A DNA stretch of 62,021 nucleotides from Bacillota bacterium (GCA_023393235.1 JAEWMH010000079.1:1-62021); one strand, 5' to 3'; counted from the stretch's first letter, positions 33,967 to 42,834 are shown. Notes: generated by a model from the letters alone, not told the origin. Numbers and translations: made by a program.

Positions 33967-34827
33967 ATGGCCAGAACCTATCATGCGGAAGGAAGACAGC
34001 TTGCCAATTTACTGAGGGCCATAATAGTCCTACTTGCAGTAGGATTATTTTATATCGGAGCCCATTGGGGCGCCGCTGTAGGAGTGTTTTTCGGAGGACT
34101 TATATTCGCAGAAATGATGGGGAGCATGTGGACTCAAAAACGCAGAGAAGAAAAGAGGAAACGTGGCAGAGCTTCAAGAACTGCTTCAGTCAAACCCCAT
34201 TTCTCCACCTCCATACATGTTTCCAAAGGTTGTAGAACGGATGCAGAAATTCTGGGCAGTGCCTTTCATGAAATGTCTTGGGCGGAGTTTGAGCGATTGT
34301 TGGCTTTATATTTCCGGGATCAAGGCTACGAGGTTAATGAAGTAGGAATCGGCGGGAATGATGGCGGAGTGGACCTGGTCATACGAGATAGACGGGGGGA
34401 GAAAACAGCAGTTCAGGCCAAATGTTATGCTGATCACCATTTGGTCCCTGTGCAAATGGTAAGGGAATTGGTTGCAGCCAAGCGGAACCATGATTGTATT
34501 CTGACCCTCCTTGTGACCACCTCCGACTTAACCGGACCTGCCAAAAAGGAAGCCGAGCAATTTAAAGTGGATTATTGGCACGGTGCTCTGCTGGAACAAA
34601 AACTGCGGTCTTGGGGAAAGTGGCAACCGGGAAAGAAGGCGTCAGGTAAGAATCGGGAGATGACTTCCGTCAAGAAGGAGCTTCCTTTGGCGCGCAAAGA
34701 AGTAGCAGTGGCAAGTTCCGTTACCTGCAAGTGCGGAGCCGCGATGATCAAACGTAAAACCAAAACCGGCGAGGAGTTCTATGGCTGCACCACCTTCCCC
34801 GCCTGCCGGCATACCAAATCAATGTGA
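33967..34827 (+). CDS. Membrane-anchored Mrr-type nuclease with C-terminal zinc finger
   Basis: A 286-residue protein starting at ATG 33967 (ACAGGAGG upstream). Two hydrophobic segments lie at about residues 18-55. The Mrr_cat restriction-endonuclease fold follows at about 100-215: SWAEFERLLALYFRDQGYEV, then GNDGGVDLVI and TAVQAKCY, giving the D...QxK active site. After a basic linker comes a topoisomerase-type zinc finger CKCGAAMIKRKTK ... FYGCTTFPACRH. It should bind and cut DNA near the membrane, like Mrr-family enzymes that act on modified or foreign DNA. No partner methylase is visible. Confidence 0.85.
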   Translation: MARTYHAEGRQLANLLRAIIVLLAVGLFYIGAHWGAAVGVFFGGLIFAEMMGSMWTQKRREEKRKRGRASRTASVKPHFSTSIHVSKGCRTDAEILGSAFHEMSWAEFERLLALYFRDQGYEVNEVGIGGNDGGVDLVIRDRRGEKTAVQAKCYADHHLVPVQMVRELVAAKRNHDCILTLLVTTSDLTGPAKKEAEQFKVDYWHGALLEQKLRSWGKWQPGKKASGKNREMTSVKKELPLARKEVAVASSVTCKCGAAMIKRKTKTGEEFYGCTTFPACRHTKSM

Positions 34828-34840
34828 GAAGGGTGGGGCC

Positions 34841-35230
34841 ATGTCCAGGAGAAAAAAATTATCGATTTCCATGTTATTGGTGGAAGGAATAGCGTTAGTT
34901 TGTATGTTGAAGGTATTTGTATGGGTAATCGGCAATAATGTGATGAAGTCTCCTTTTAGTGTGCCGGAGCTGGATTATGCCTTGTTTGGCCTTGGGGCAT
35001 TACTGGTTCTTCGGGTTGGTTACGTTGTGGCTAAAGCCAAGGTATCGAATAAGGTAGCTCACATCAAACCTGTTGGTGATAATGAACTCGAACTTCCCTC
35101 TTTAGATGAACATGTCTGTGCCTACTGCGGTAAAGCGGTTAGTGAAAAGGTATGGAAATATTGTAAATCCAATTCTCACAGGTTTCAGGGGAAAGTATAT
35201 TGTTACGACCACCAGCGTTCGGTAAAGTAA
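34841..35230 (+). CDS. Small membrane protein with a zinc-ribbon-like C-terminus
   Basis: A 129-residue protein beginning 13 nt after the Mrr-type gene (GGGTGGGG site), so in one operon with it. Two hydrophobic segments (about residues 10-30 and 43-62) lead into a cytoplasmic domain with CAYCGKAVSEKVWKYC and YCYDHQ, a plausible Cys/His zinc site. Family not recognised. Its topology parallels that of the Mrr-type protein, so a joint membrane complex is possible. Confidence 0.65.
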   Translation: MSRRKKLSISMLLVEGIALVCMLKVFVWVIGNNVMKSPFSVPELDYALFGLGALLVLRVGYVVAKAKVSNKVAHIKPVGDNELELPSLDEHVCAYCGKAVSEKVWKYCKSNSHRFQGKVYCYDHQRSVK

Positions 35231-35264
35231 TACATTTTTCTTTCACAGCTAAGGAGACTAAAAC

Positions 35265-36062
35265 ATGAATGCAGTTAACCTATTAGAAAAAGGAAATTGG
35301 TATGGGACATGCGATCCGAGCGGTGACATTGCATCACTAAGAGCTGCTCTTGCAGAAGCATCGGCAGAAACGGACATCGCTCTAATCATCACGGAATTAT
35401 TCAAGTTGGGTGATTTTGCCGCTAAGGCCATGCTCATTCAACGGATGAACACGACGAAAAACGAGAGTATGATGAATGCATACATACGCTTATTTTGTTT
35501 GGTCGCCTCACATCAGGATCTGATGAAAGTGGAAAACCTGGCCTTCCTTTCCGACTTATCCGAACAAAATGCCGATACCTTTGCTTCATCTGCCGTTCAT
35601 ACATTATCTTATGAGGCCGTTCCTTATCTGTTGGCTATGCTCGACGAATGGGAGGATACGAATGTAGAGGAGACCATCCGAAACTCATTGGATATCTTCC
35701 TGAATTATTCCGATGAGCTGGATGAAAATGCGGCTGTAGATGAGATTGGACAGTTCTATCTCGATCTGATGAAGAAGGTGGCTGCGGACAAGTATTACTA
35801 TTACTCCGCCCCGGTATTTCCGGCGCCGCTGGCCAAGAAGCTGATTGAGAAGTCAGCTGCGTCGCGGCATGAACAAGCTCCATTAGGAACCCATCTCATT
35901 CCTTCCTTGCTGTCAATATGGAGCGGCATTAACTGCCCCATCGAATATAACACCGTTGTGGACGACAGGCTGCTTGAGGGAGTTTACCATTATGTTCAGG
36001 CGCTTTCTGAGATGGATTGGGAAGCTGGTGTGAAATATTTTTATGGACATCCCATAACCTAG
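35265..36062 (+). CDS. Imm47-like immunity protein
   Basis: A 265-residue all-helical protein without signal or membrane segments. The opening NAVNLLEKGNWYG, AETDIALIITELFKLGDFAA, ADTFASSAVHTLSYEAVPYL and EWEDTNVEETIRNSLD resemble the Imm47 immunity family of polymorphic toxin systems, which neutralise a cognate toxin in the cytoplasm. No toxin is encoded nearby, so it would be an orphan immunity gene. AAGGAGA precedes the ATG. It lies just behind the Mrr-type operon. The family call is from memory of conserved phrases and needs a profile search. Confidence 0.55.
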   Translation: MNAVNLLEKGNWYGTCDPSGDIASLRAALAEASAETDIALIITELFKLGDFAAKAMLIQRMNTTKNESMMNAYIRLFCLVASHQDLMKVENLAFLSDLSEQNADTFASSAVHTLSYEAVPYLLAMLDEWEDTNVEETIRNSLDIFLNYSDELDENAAVDEIGQFYLDLMKKVAADKYYYYSAPVFPAPLAKKLIEKSAASRHEQAPLGTHLIPSLLSIWSGINCPIEYNTVVDDRLLEGVYHYVQALSEMDWEAGVKYFYGHPIT

Positions 36063-36087
36063 GGCATAAACAGAGAGATTTACATAG

Positions 36088-36127
36088 AAAAAGTTGGACG
36101 GAAATGTTTTTCCGCCCAACTTTTTTT
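36088..36127. terminator. Palindromic terminator, copy 1
   Basis: AAAAAGTTGGACGGAAA pairs with TTTCCGCCCAACTTTTT. Almost the same 40-bp palindrome recurs at 38170-38216, so this is a repeated terminator-like element. Confidence 0.85.
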
Positions 36128-36180
36128 GCAGAATGAACCTCATGCCGGGATGAATTGTCAATTGGGTGGAGGTGAAGCAT

Positions 36181-36741
36181 TTGGGCCATGACCATTTAAG
36201 GTATATCGAAAAAATGGATCAAAGCATGCTGGAGGAGTTAATGCGGGATTACGGTCAGGACGTGTGGAACTTCTCGTTTTTTCTGACGAAAAACCATGTC
36301 CTTGCAGATGACATTACCCAAGATACGTTCATCCAGGCTTATCGCCATGTTGCTGGTTATAGAGGTGAAGCCTCCGTGAAAACCTGGCTGCTTCGAATCA
36401 CCCGGAATATCAGCTATAACTATATGAAGTCCGCCTTCATCCGCAAGGTGTTTCTATTCGGTTTCGCAAGTTCAAATGAAACCAGCCGCTCCGCGGAGGA
36501 TTCCTTCTTAGAGAAGGAAGCGGCTAATGAGGTGTGGCGGCAGGTATTGGCGTTGCCCACCAAGCTTAGAGAGACACTGGTGCTCCATGCCAAGTATCAA
36601 TTATCCATTCAAGAGATTGCGAACATCCTGCAAATTCCGGAGGGTACGGTGAAATCGAGATTGTTTACTGCCCGTAAAATGATCACGAAATCCTTGGAGG
36701 GGGTGGATGGAAGTGGAATCAATGAGACCAAGCTGGTATGA
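36181..36741 (+). CDS. ECF-type RNA polymerase sigma factor
   Basis: A 186-residue sigma-70 family factor with only regions 2 and 4, hence ECF type. Region 2 shows DYGQDVWNFSFFLTKNHVLA and DDITQDTFIQAYRH; region 4 shows LPTKLRETLVLHAKYQLSIQ and EIANILQIPEGTVKSRLFTA. TTG 36181 is preferred (GGAGGT 7 nt upstream). The gene overlaps the next one by 35 bp; that gene encodes its probable anti-sigma factor. Such pairs usually answer cell-envelope stress. Confidence 0.92.
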   Translation: MGHDHLRYIEKMDQSMLEELMRDYGQDVWNFSFFLTKNHVLADDITQDTFIQAYRHVAGYRGEASVKTWLLRITRNISYNYMKSAFIRKVFLFGFASSNETSRSAEDSFLEKEAANEVWRQVLALPTKLRETLVLHAKYQLSIQEIANILQIPEGTVKSRLFTARKMITKSLEGVDGSGINETKLV

Positions 36742-37348
36742 TGCGGTGCAAGAGAAACCCTTAGTTAGTGTTTCTTTTAACGATGAATTGGCCACAAGGA
36801 TTAGGCAGAAAGCACAATCCCTGGAGTCCGAAAGAAGAAGTCCAAGAAAACGAGGCGTAGTATACGGTACAGCATGCCTGTTGCTTTGTTTATTTGTATT
36901 CTCCATCTATTCAAAGACTGCCTTTAGGCCAGATCCCGTCACACTAAAAGGAGTTTATACCGTGGAGGCGGAATCCGGCCAGCCTATTATTTTTTCTATG
37001 GATATAAATGCCGGAGGAGCATTGCTTATCGCGGAGCAAGGAACGTCCAGGGTCAGCTACTTTATACCGCAAGATAAAAAGGGAATGCAGACGGAAGAGG
37101 GTTTTGTTGCCGGATCGGCCGGTATTGAGGCAATCCCTATTCTTATGGGGGAGGTGCTAAGCCCGGATATCGCCCGAATACAAATAACGGATAACGAAAA
37201 CCAATCATTCCAAGCCCGAATAGTTGCCCATGCAGACAAGCGGTATTGGTTTGCCACCCAGCCTAACCGGAAAGAAAGGGCCCTATGGTATAGAGTCGTG
37301 GCTATAGGAACCTCTGGGGATATAGTCGGGGAAGAAATATTGTTTTAG
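36707..37348 (+). CDS. Membrane anti-sigma factor
   Basis: A 213-residue single-pass protein: a cytoplasmic N-terminus (about 1-50), one membrane helix at about 51-68 (VVYGTACLLLCLFVFSIYS) and an extracytoplasmic domain of mostly beta strands. This is the layout of anti-sigma factors that hold the ECF factor encoded just upstream. No zinc-binding HxxxCxxC motif is present. ATG 36707, with GGAGGGGG upstream, overlaps the sigma gene by 35 bp. Identification rests on overlap and topology. Confidence 0.75.
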   Translation: MEVESMRPSWYDAVQEKPLVSVSFNDELATRIRQKAQSLESERRSPRKRGVVYGTACLLLCLFVFSIYSKTAFRPDPVTLKGVYTVEAESGQPIIFSMDINAGGALLIAEQGTSRVSYFIPQDKKGMQTEEGFVAGSAGIEAIPILMGEVLSPDIARIQITDNENQSFQARIVAHADKRYWFATQPNRKERALWYRVVAIGTSGDIVGEEILF

Positions 37349-37391
37349 CGGAGTAGCCTGCAAGTGGCACAAGTATAATCCTTCTGCATAA

Positions 37392-37412
37392 TGTATATCA
37401 TATGGATATACA
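37392..37412 (+). promoter_or_regulatory. Operator palindrome of the MazEF operon
   Basis: TGTATATC-ATATG-GATATACA, a perfect 8-bp-arm inverted repeat about 50 bp upstream of the antitoxin start, as expected for autoregulation by the antitoxin or toxin-antitoxin complex. Confidence 0.7.
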
Positions 37413-37461
37413 ATGGTGAGGGGTTGTGATACAATTGGGGTATAAACCAAGAGGGAGCAGG

Positions 37462-37737
37462 ATGCTGATGACGACAGTCACCCTTAGCCGATGGGGCAAC
37501 AGCAGCGGGATTCGCATTCCAAACCAGTTTTTAAAGCGGATGAATCTGGTGGAGGGAATGGAAATGGAAATCGTTCTTACACCGGAGAACCATATCCTGC
37601 TGCGACCCTTGCAAACTCCGGAGGAGTCAAGTGAGGAATTGCGAAGCCATTTGAAAACACTCCTATCGCAAATTAAAGCCGATTCACCCCGCCATGGAGA
37701 AATCGATTTGGGCATTGAAGGAGACGAACTCATTTGA
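37462..37737 (+). CDS. mazE: AbrB-type antitoxin (MazE)
   Basis: A 91-residue protein with an N-terminal swapped-hairpin AbrB/MazE DNA-binding domain: VTLSRWGNSSGIRIPNQFLK, then LVEGMEMEIVLTPENHILLR, and an acidic C-terminal tail that would occupy the toxin's RNA site. GAGGGAG lies before ATG 37462. Its stop overlaps the toxin start (TTGA), giving coupled translation. A perfect palindrome upstream is its likely operator. Confidence 0.9.
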   Translation: MLMTTVTLSRWGNSSGIRIPNQFLKRMNLVEGMEMEIVLTPENHILLRPLQTPEESSEELRSHLKTLLSQIKADSPRHGEIDLGIEGDELI

Positions 37738-38069
37738 GTATACCAGCGCGCGGAGACTTGGTTTGGCTGGATTTCGATCCTCAGGCTGGTCGTGAGCAGG
37801 CTGGCCGCCGCCCGGCCATAGTCCTTTCAGATACAGAATTTAACGAGTTGACGGGATTTGCTGTTGTTTGCCCGATTACGAACCAAGTTAAAGATTATCC
37901 GTTTGAAGTACCGATCCCAGAAGGGCTTCCTTTTACAGGAGTCGTGTTAACAGATCAGTTTAAAAGCCTGGATGTTCGAAAAAGGAAGGTAAAGATAGTC
38001 GGTCATGTTGCTGTAGAATCGGAATTCCTGCGGTCTGTTTTGCGGAATGTCCGCTCTGTTTTAGCGTAA
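37734..38069 (+). CDS. mazF: MazF/PemK-type endoribonuclease toxin
   Basis: A 111-residue PemK-fold toxin starting at TTG 37734 inside the antitoxin stop. Signatures: PARGDLVWLDFDPQAGREQAGRRPAIVLS, split here as RGDLVWLDFDPQ and QAGRRPAIVLS, with the catalytic Arg, and GVVLTDQFKSLD with the conserved Thr/Ser-Asp-Gln. MazF cuts single-stranded mRNA at short motifs. The pair forms an intact type II system. Confidence 0.92.
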   Translation: MSIPARGDLVWLDFDPQAGREQAGRRPAIVLSDTEFNELTGFAVVCPITNQVKDYPFEVPIPEGLPFTGVVLTDQFKSLDVRKRKVKIVGHVAVESEFLRSVLRNVRSVLA

Positions 38070-38169
38070 ACAATGAACGAATAGGAGATTAACGGGGACT
38101 CCCGATCGTCTCTTTTTTAATTTACGAATCTATGTATATTAGCTGCCCTCAACAGGGCAACAGACGCAC

Positions 38170-38216
38170 AAAAAAAGTTGGACAGAAAAACTTGCGTTTT
38201 TCCGCCCAACTTTTTT
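38170..38216. terminator. Palindromic terminator, copy 2
   Basis: AAAAAAAGTTGGACAGAAAAA ... TTTTTCCGCCCAACTTTTTT in arms of under 21 bp each, T runs on both strands. It is closely related to copy 1 (36088-36127) and serves the convergent mazF and permease genes. Confidence 0.85.
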
Positions 38217-38280
38217 ATTTCGGGGCTTTTTGGACGGCACGATTTCGCGGCTCCCCAATTGGATCCCATCTCCGAATCAT

Positions 38281-39126
38281 TTAACCCTTTACCCCTCCAA
38301 CAGTAAGCCCCGAAACAAAATACCGTTGAAAGAAAACAAACAGGATAAGAATCGGCAGGATTGCCAGAACCGAGCCTGCAATCAGTACATCGTAATTGTT
38401 GCCGTAAGGCGTCAACAGACTGGATAAGCCGATGGGCAGGGTCAGCTTGGTATTGGTTTTGAGGATGATTAAGGGCCATAGGAAGTTATTCCATGCCCCC
38501 ATCGCCTGAAGAATCGCCATCGCCCCAAAGGCCGGCATCATGAGCGGAGCCATAATCCTGACAAATATCCCATATTCCGTACAGCCGTCGATCCGCCCTG
38601 CGTCCATCAGTTCCTTGGGCAGTCCTTCCGCATATTGCCGGAAGAAGAAAACAGGCAGCGGGGCCACGATGAACGGCAGGATAACTCCCCACATCGTGTC
38701 CATTTGCTTCAAGTTAATCATCAGCTTGTACAAGGGCAGCAGGATGATTTCTACGGGAACCATCATAACCACCAGCACAAGAAGGAATATGAAGGATCTT
38801 CCCTTGAAGCGGTACACGGCCAGACCGTACCCCACCATGGAGGACAGGATCAGGCATAGTACCGTAAAGACCAGCGTAATAACGATGCTGTTTTTATACC
38901 AAAAATAATAGTTTTTTGCCGAACCGGAGAAGATGGAGATGTAGTTCTTGAACGTCATCACATCTGCATCAAACCTTACGTTAAGGCCGTAGCGCAAGAG
39001 CTCCTGTGACGGCTTCAGCGAGGCCAGAAATAAGGCATACAGCGGAAACAGGGCGAAAACGGACAACACCAGAAGCAGCACAAGCATAAGAAGCGTCTGC
39101 CAAGACCAGCCCTTGGAATGTGGCAT
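38281..39126 (-). CDS. Sugar ABC transporter permease (AraQ/MalG type)
   Basis: A 281-residue permease with six hydrophobic segments and the EAA loop MDAGRIDGCTEYGIFVRIMA. It pairs with the permease encoded 3 bp upstream and ends with the common FVSGLTVGGVKG sequence. With the binding protein and GH43 enzyme upstream, it most resembles the arabinose-oligomer importer AraNPQ of Bacillus. No ATPase gene is in the cluster, so a shared MsmX-type ATPase is presumed. Confidence 0.9.
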   Translation of the reverse strand: MPHSKGWSWQTLLMLVLLLVLSVFALFPLYALFLASLKPSQELLRYGLNVRFDADVMTFKNYISIFSGSAKNYYFWYKNSIVITLVFTVLCLILSSMVGYGLAVYRFKGRSFIFLLVLVVMMVPVEIILLPLYKLMINLKQMDTMWGVILPFIVAPLPVFFFRQYAEGLPKELMDAGRIDGCTEYGIFVRIMAPLMMPAFGAMAILQAMGAWNNFLWPLIILKTNTKLTLPIGLSSLLTPYGNNYDVLIAGSVLAILPILILFVFFQRYFVSGLTVGGVKG

Positions 39127-39129
39127 GCT

Positions 39130-40062
39130 CTACTCCTCCTTCCGGAACAAGCCGAAGAACTTCAATTGAATGAGATTAAAGAACATGGTGATTCCTAACA
39201 GCGAAAGTCCGATTGCAGAGCCGAAGCCCAGTTTATTCTGCTCCATCCCCTGCTGGTAGATATAGCCGACCATGGTCAAGCCCATATCCTTGGGGGAGCG
39301 GTTTCCGTTATACATCATGAAGCTTTCAGTAAACATGGACAAACCGCCGTATATGCTGATGGTCAATACATAGATCGTAACCGGCTTTAACAGAGGGAGG
39401 GTGATCCGCAGCAATTTATCCCAGGCGGTGGCACCGTCGATTTCCGCGGACTCATAGAGTTCTGCGGGTATACTCTGAAGTCCGGAGAGAAAGTACACGA
39501 TATTCACACCAAGCCATCTCCAGGTAGCGAGCAGCACAAGGACCATCATGGCGGTTCCGGACTGAGCCATCCACTTTTGGGCTTCCCCGCCTAACGCACG
39601 AAAGATAGAATTGGCCAAAGCTCCGTCCAATTCACTGAAAACCAAACGGAATATAGTCCCCGCAACAACCACAGAGGTTAGAGCGGGAACGAACAATGTA
39701 GAACGGAAGACGTTTTTGGCCTTCATTGCAGCAGAATTCAAGATAACCGCAATCAAGAGAGGAAGCGGAATCAACACGGCCAGTGTCCAGAAGGTATACA
39801 TTCCGCTGTTCCCAATGGCTTTATAGAAGGTCGGGTTCAGTAGCTTGCTGTAATTGTCCAGTCCAATAAACCGGGATTGTCCGGGCAATACCTCCTGAAA
39901 GCTCATGATGACAGTGGAGACAACCGGATAAGCAAAAAACAGCAAAAAGGAAATGACGAAAGGGCTGACAAATACATAAGGCGCGATCCGGGATGAGTAG
40001 GCCCAGCTGTTGAATCGCTTGAGTTTGGGTGTTGGCTGGACGACTGCATGGGGAGTTTCCAT
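39130..40062 (-). CDS. Sugar ABC transporter permease (AraP/MalF type)
   Basis: A 310-residue permease with an N-terminal cytoplasmic Pro-rich tail, six hydrophobic segments and the EAA loop YESAEIDGATAWDKLLRITL. It is immediately followed by its partner permease gene. The order binding protein, MalF-type, MalG-type is the usual one for carbohydrate uptake 1 family importers. Confidence 0.9.
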   Translation of the reverse strand: METPHAVVQPTPKLKRFNSWAYSSRIAPYVFVSPFVISFLLFFAYPVVSTVIMSFQEVLPGQSRFIGLDNYSKLLNPTFYKAIGNSGMYTFWTLAVLIPLPLLIAVILNSAAMKAKNVFRSTLFVPALTSVVVAGTIFRLVFSELDGALANSIFRALGGEAQKWMAQSGTAMMVLVLLATWRWLGVNIVYFLSGLQSIPAELYESAEIDGATAWDKLLRITLPLLKPVTIYVLTISIYGGLSMFTESFMMYNGNRSPKDMGLTMVGYIYQQGMEQNKLGFGSAIGLSLLGITMFFNLIQLKFFGLFRKEE

Positions 40063-40148
40063 TCAAGCCAAGCTCCTTTTCTGGTCAGACCTCACCGTCT
40101 GACTGGGGCCAACAAGGCCTTTCAGGCAGACGGTGATACGTCTGGCGT

Positions 40149-41444
40149 TTATTTTCTCAATTGGCTAGCCGACTCCTTCAGTACCTTTGCAGGGTCCTCC
40201 ATGTCATTGAGGGTTTTAAACATGACATTACGTTTGACTTCATCAATCACTGCCGGCATCTTCTCTGTGACGTTTACAGGGCCAAGCTCATTTTTGATAG
40301 CGGTTAGCACCTGAAAAATATCCTTGCCGAAATAATCGGTGAACTTATTGGCTTCCTTCAGCTCCGGAGCTTCCCATACCTCCATCCGAATGGGGTCAAA
40401 GCCCAGCTGCCGCCACAGCTCAATATTGGCTTGTTTGGTAAGCTTGGAGAAAGCCAGGAACTTCATGGCCAATTCCTTGTTTTTCGATTGGTTCATGACG
40501 GCCGTCCCTGTTCCGCCCATACCGACAGAGCGGTTTCCGCCTGCATCCCAAGAGGGCATGGGCTTAATGACAATTTTGCCCTTCAGGTCAGGCATATAAT
40601 CGGTGAACCGCCCCATATACCACATGGGCATGAAGATGGAGGCAGCCCCGCCCTTATTCATAAAGCCGTAATACTCCTCCGCATGGTGAAAACCGCCAGG
40701 GGCTGCAACCGCTACCTTGTCTTTAATCAGCTTCTGCATAAATTCAAGCGTAGAAACATTCTTGCTGCTGTCCAACGTTACGTTGCCGTCTTTATCCGTA
40801 AAGTCTGAGCCCTGCTGGGTAATCATCTGCCAGAAGCTCCATTGCTCTGTCGTTTCCAGTGTAGTCATGGGCTTGCCGGTGGCGGACACTACCTTTTTGC
40901 CGGCTTCGTAGAAGTCATTCCATGTTTTGATGCTGTCCGGGTTGACGCCAGCCTTATCCAGCATCTCCTTGTTATAATAGATAACGGCGGCTCCTACATG
41001 GTAGTCAATCCCGTAAAACTTCCCGCCTTTTGAGTAAATATCAACCCGGGAGCGGACGATATTGGGTAACTCTGGCTCTACGACAGCATTCAACTCGGCA
41101 AGCTGAGGCGTTCCCTTTAAGAAATTGGGGAATTTGCTAATCTCAATATCCGATAAATCGGGCGCCCCTGTGCCGGACTGAAGAGCAACAAGAAGCTTGT
41201 TATGCATGTCATCATAGGGGAAGGTGGTTGCCTCAAGCGCAATGGTGTCATTTGGATTAGCCGTGTTCCAAGCTTTGGCCATGCTTTCAAAATACTTCTG
41301 GTGCAGCTCATTGAACGTCCAGAATTGCAGCTTCGTCTTACCGGATGTAGAAGCGCCGGCGTCCTTGTCAGTCGAGCAGCCTGCAGCTGTAGCTGTAGAC
41401 GCCAATAAGGCTGCGGACAAAAGCAGACCATGCCATTTCTTCAT
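40149..41444 (-). CDS. Sugar-binding lipoprotein of the ABC importer
   Basis: A 431-residue lipoprotein. The lipobox is TAAGCSTDKD (Cys about residue 23). LQFWTFNELHQKYFESMAKAW opens a family 1 solute-binding fold; YNKEMLDKAGVNPDSIKTWN and the IKPMPSWDAGGNRSVGMGGT region (sugar-site loop) follow. ATG 41444 is selected because the upstream in-frame extension adds no signal peptide. It would capture arabinose oligomers or a similar sugar for the two permeases downstream. A weak cre-like site lies in its upstream region. Confidence 0.9.
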   Translation of the reverse strand: MKKWHGLLLSAALLASTATAAGCSTDKDAGASTSGKTKLQFWTFNELHQKYFESMAKAWNTANPNDTIALEATTFPYDDMHNKLLVALQSGTGAPDLSDIEISKFPNFLKGTPQLAELNAVVEPELPNIVRSRVDIYSKGGKFYGIDYHVGAAVIYYNKEMLDKAGVNPDSIKTWNDFYEAGKKVVSATGKPMTTLETTEQWSFWQMITQQGSDFTDKDGNVTLDSSKNVSTLEFMQKLIKDKVAVAAPGGFHHAEEYYGFMNKGGAASIFMPMWYMGRFTDYMPDLKGKIVIKPMPSWDAGGNRSVGMGGTGTAVMNQSKNKELAMKFLAFSKLTKQANIELWRQLGFDPIRMEVWEAPELKEANKFTDYFGKDIFQVLTAIKNELGPVNVTEKMPAVIDEVKRNVMFKTLNDMEDPAKVLKESASQLRK

Positions 41445-41543
41445 ATAGCAACCTACCCCCATAAATAAAATGTATGCCTTCATCCCTCTAACGGGATTAT
41501 TGCCAGAGCTACATTCGGCCGGAATCTATGCTGACAGTATGCA

Positions 41544-41557
41544 TGTATGCGCTTACC
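41544..41557 (-). promoter_or_regulatory. Possible cre site before the importer operon
   Basis: On the minus strand GGTAAGCGCATACA matches the CcpA core with about two mismatches (AAGCG core kept). It lies roughly 100 bp upstream of the binding-protein gene. Confidence 0.35.
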
Positions 41558-41613
41558 AAAATCCCAAAAATCTGCTTGGAGCGAGTTCTTAACCTTTATT
41601 TTGGCTGGTGGGC

Positions 41614-42573
41614 TTAACCGTCGGCTACAGGCTCGCCAAAGTCCGGCATTCCGTCAGCCGTCCACCTGAAGCATTGAACACGGGTATGGCGGTTGGGGTC
41701 ATACAAGGGGTCCCCATCAATCCGCTTATAATTCCTTGCGTGGTAAACGATCATATCACGGAGGCCATCCTCACTTTGCGTAAAGGAATTATGTCCAGGA
41801 CCGTATTGTCCGTTTGCCTCGCTGGTTAGGAATACAGGAACCGGCGACTTGGACCAAGACGAGGCTTCGAGCAAATTGGAAGAACATGAAGCCCAAAGCA
41901 GCCCCATACAATATCTGTGGTCCGTAGCGCTGGCCGAGTAGGTCATAAAAATATGCTCCCCGTGCCGAATAACTGCCGGACCCTCGTTAACCAAGAAACC
42001 CTCTTGCTCCCATCCATATTCCGGCATCGTCAGCATAACCGGCGACCCGGTGATGGACCAGGGGGTATCCATTTCGGCCATATACAGATTCGAATTCCCC
42101 TTTATATCAGGGTCACGCTGTGCCCAAACCAAATACCGGATTCCCTCATGGGTGAAGGTGGTAGCATCCAGGCTGAAGGATTCCCAGCCGGTTCTCAGCT
42201 GTCCCTTCTCCGTCCAGCATGCCTCTAAAGGATTAGACGACTTGTTCTCCAGCACAAAGATACGGTGGTCAAAGCAGCCCTCTACCGTTTCTGTAGACTT
42301 TGCCGCCGCAAAATACACGTACCAGGCACCATCGATAAAATGAAGCTCCGGCGCCCAGATGTTGGCACTCATCGGCCCCGTTTCGTGCTTCCGCCAAATG
42401 ACTGCCGGCTCTGCCTCTGGAAGCTCATTCAGCGTACGGGCCCTCCGAATCTCGATCCTGTCGTATTCCGGTACAGAAGCAGTAAAATAATAATATCCGT
42501 CCGTATGCCTGTAGATCCATGGATCTGCCCGCTGCAAAATGAATGGATTCCGGATATTCATATTCGTAGCCAT
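41614..42573 (-). CDS. GH43-family intracellular arabinanase/arabinofuranosidase
   Basis: A 319-residue five-bladed beta-propeller glycosidase without signal peptide, hence cytoplasmic. The family 43 triad is visible: RADPWIY (general base Asp), NIWAPELHF (pKa-modulating Asp/Glu region) and NEGPAVIRHG (acid Glu). It should release L-arabinose from short arabino-oligosaccharides imported by the adjacent ABC system. GGGGGAGGG precedes the ATG. It is divergent from the ArsR-type regulator gene and shares its palindrome-rich control region. Confidence 0.88.
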   Translation of the reverse strand: MATNMNIRNPFILQRADPWIYRHTDGYYYFTASVPEYDRIEIRRARTLNELPEAEPAVIWRKHETGPMSANIWAPELHFIDGAWYVYFAAAKSTETVEGCFDHRIFVLENKSSNPLEACWTEKGQLRTGWESFSLDATTFTHEGIRYLVWAQRDPDIKGNSNLYMAEMDTPWSITGSPVMLTMPEYGWEQEGFLVNEGPAVIRHGEHIFMTYSASATDHRYCMGLLWASCSSNLLEASSWSKSPVPVFLTSEANGQYGPGHNSFTQSEDGLRDMIVYHARNYKRIDGDPLYDPNRHTRVQCFRWTADGMPDFGEPVADG

Positions 42574-42645
42574 GTGAGCACCCTCCCCCAGAATTATCCT
42601 TTTTTCCAGTATGGGTACAGTATATCGCGGTTTTTATTTTATATC

Positions 42646-42665
42646 AACATAAATTAATTTATGTT
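42646..42665. promoter_or_regulatory. Perfect 20-bp palindrome upstream of the GH43 gene
   Basis: AACATAAATTAATTTATGTT is its own reverse complement. Its right half (TAATTTATGTT) recurs at 42829-42839 near the regulator gene. It is a strong candidate operator for the divergent ArsR-type regulator. Confidence 0.75.
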
Positions 42666-42834
42666 TTATTAAAACTAAAATTTTAAAAACCCTATTTAAT
42701 CCAATTTTAACGGTTTATCGGTTTTTTGCAAACGATTTATTCTACTTTTATTTTAAAATATGCATGATATGTCCTGATTTTAACGGCATTGTAGGCCTTT
42801 ACGTGGAAGAATTGGTTACCTTCAAAACTAATTT

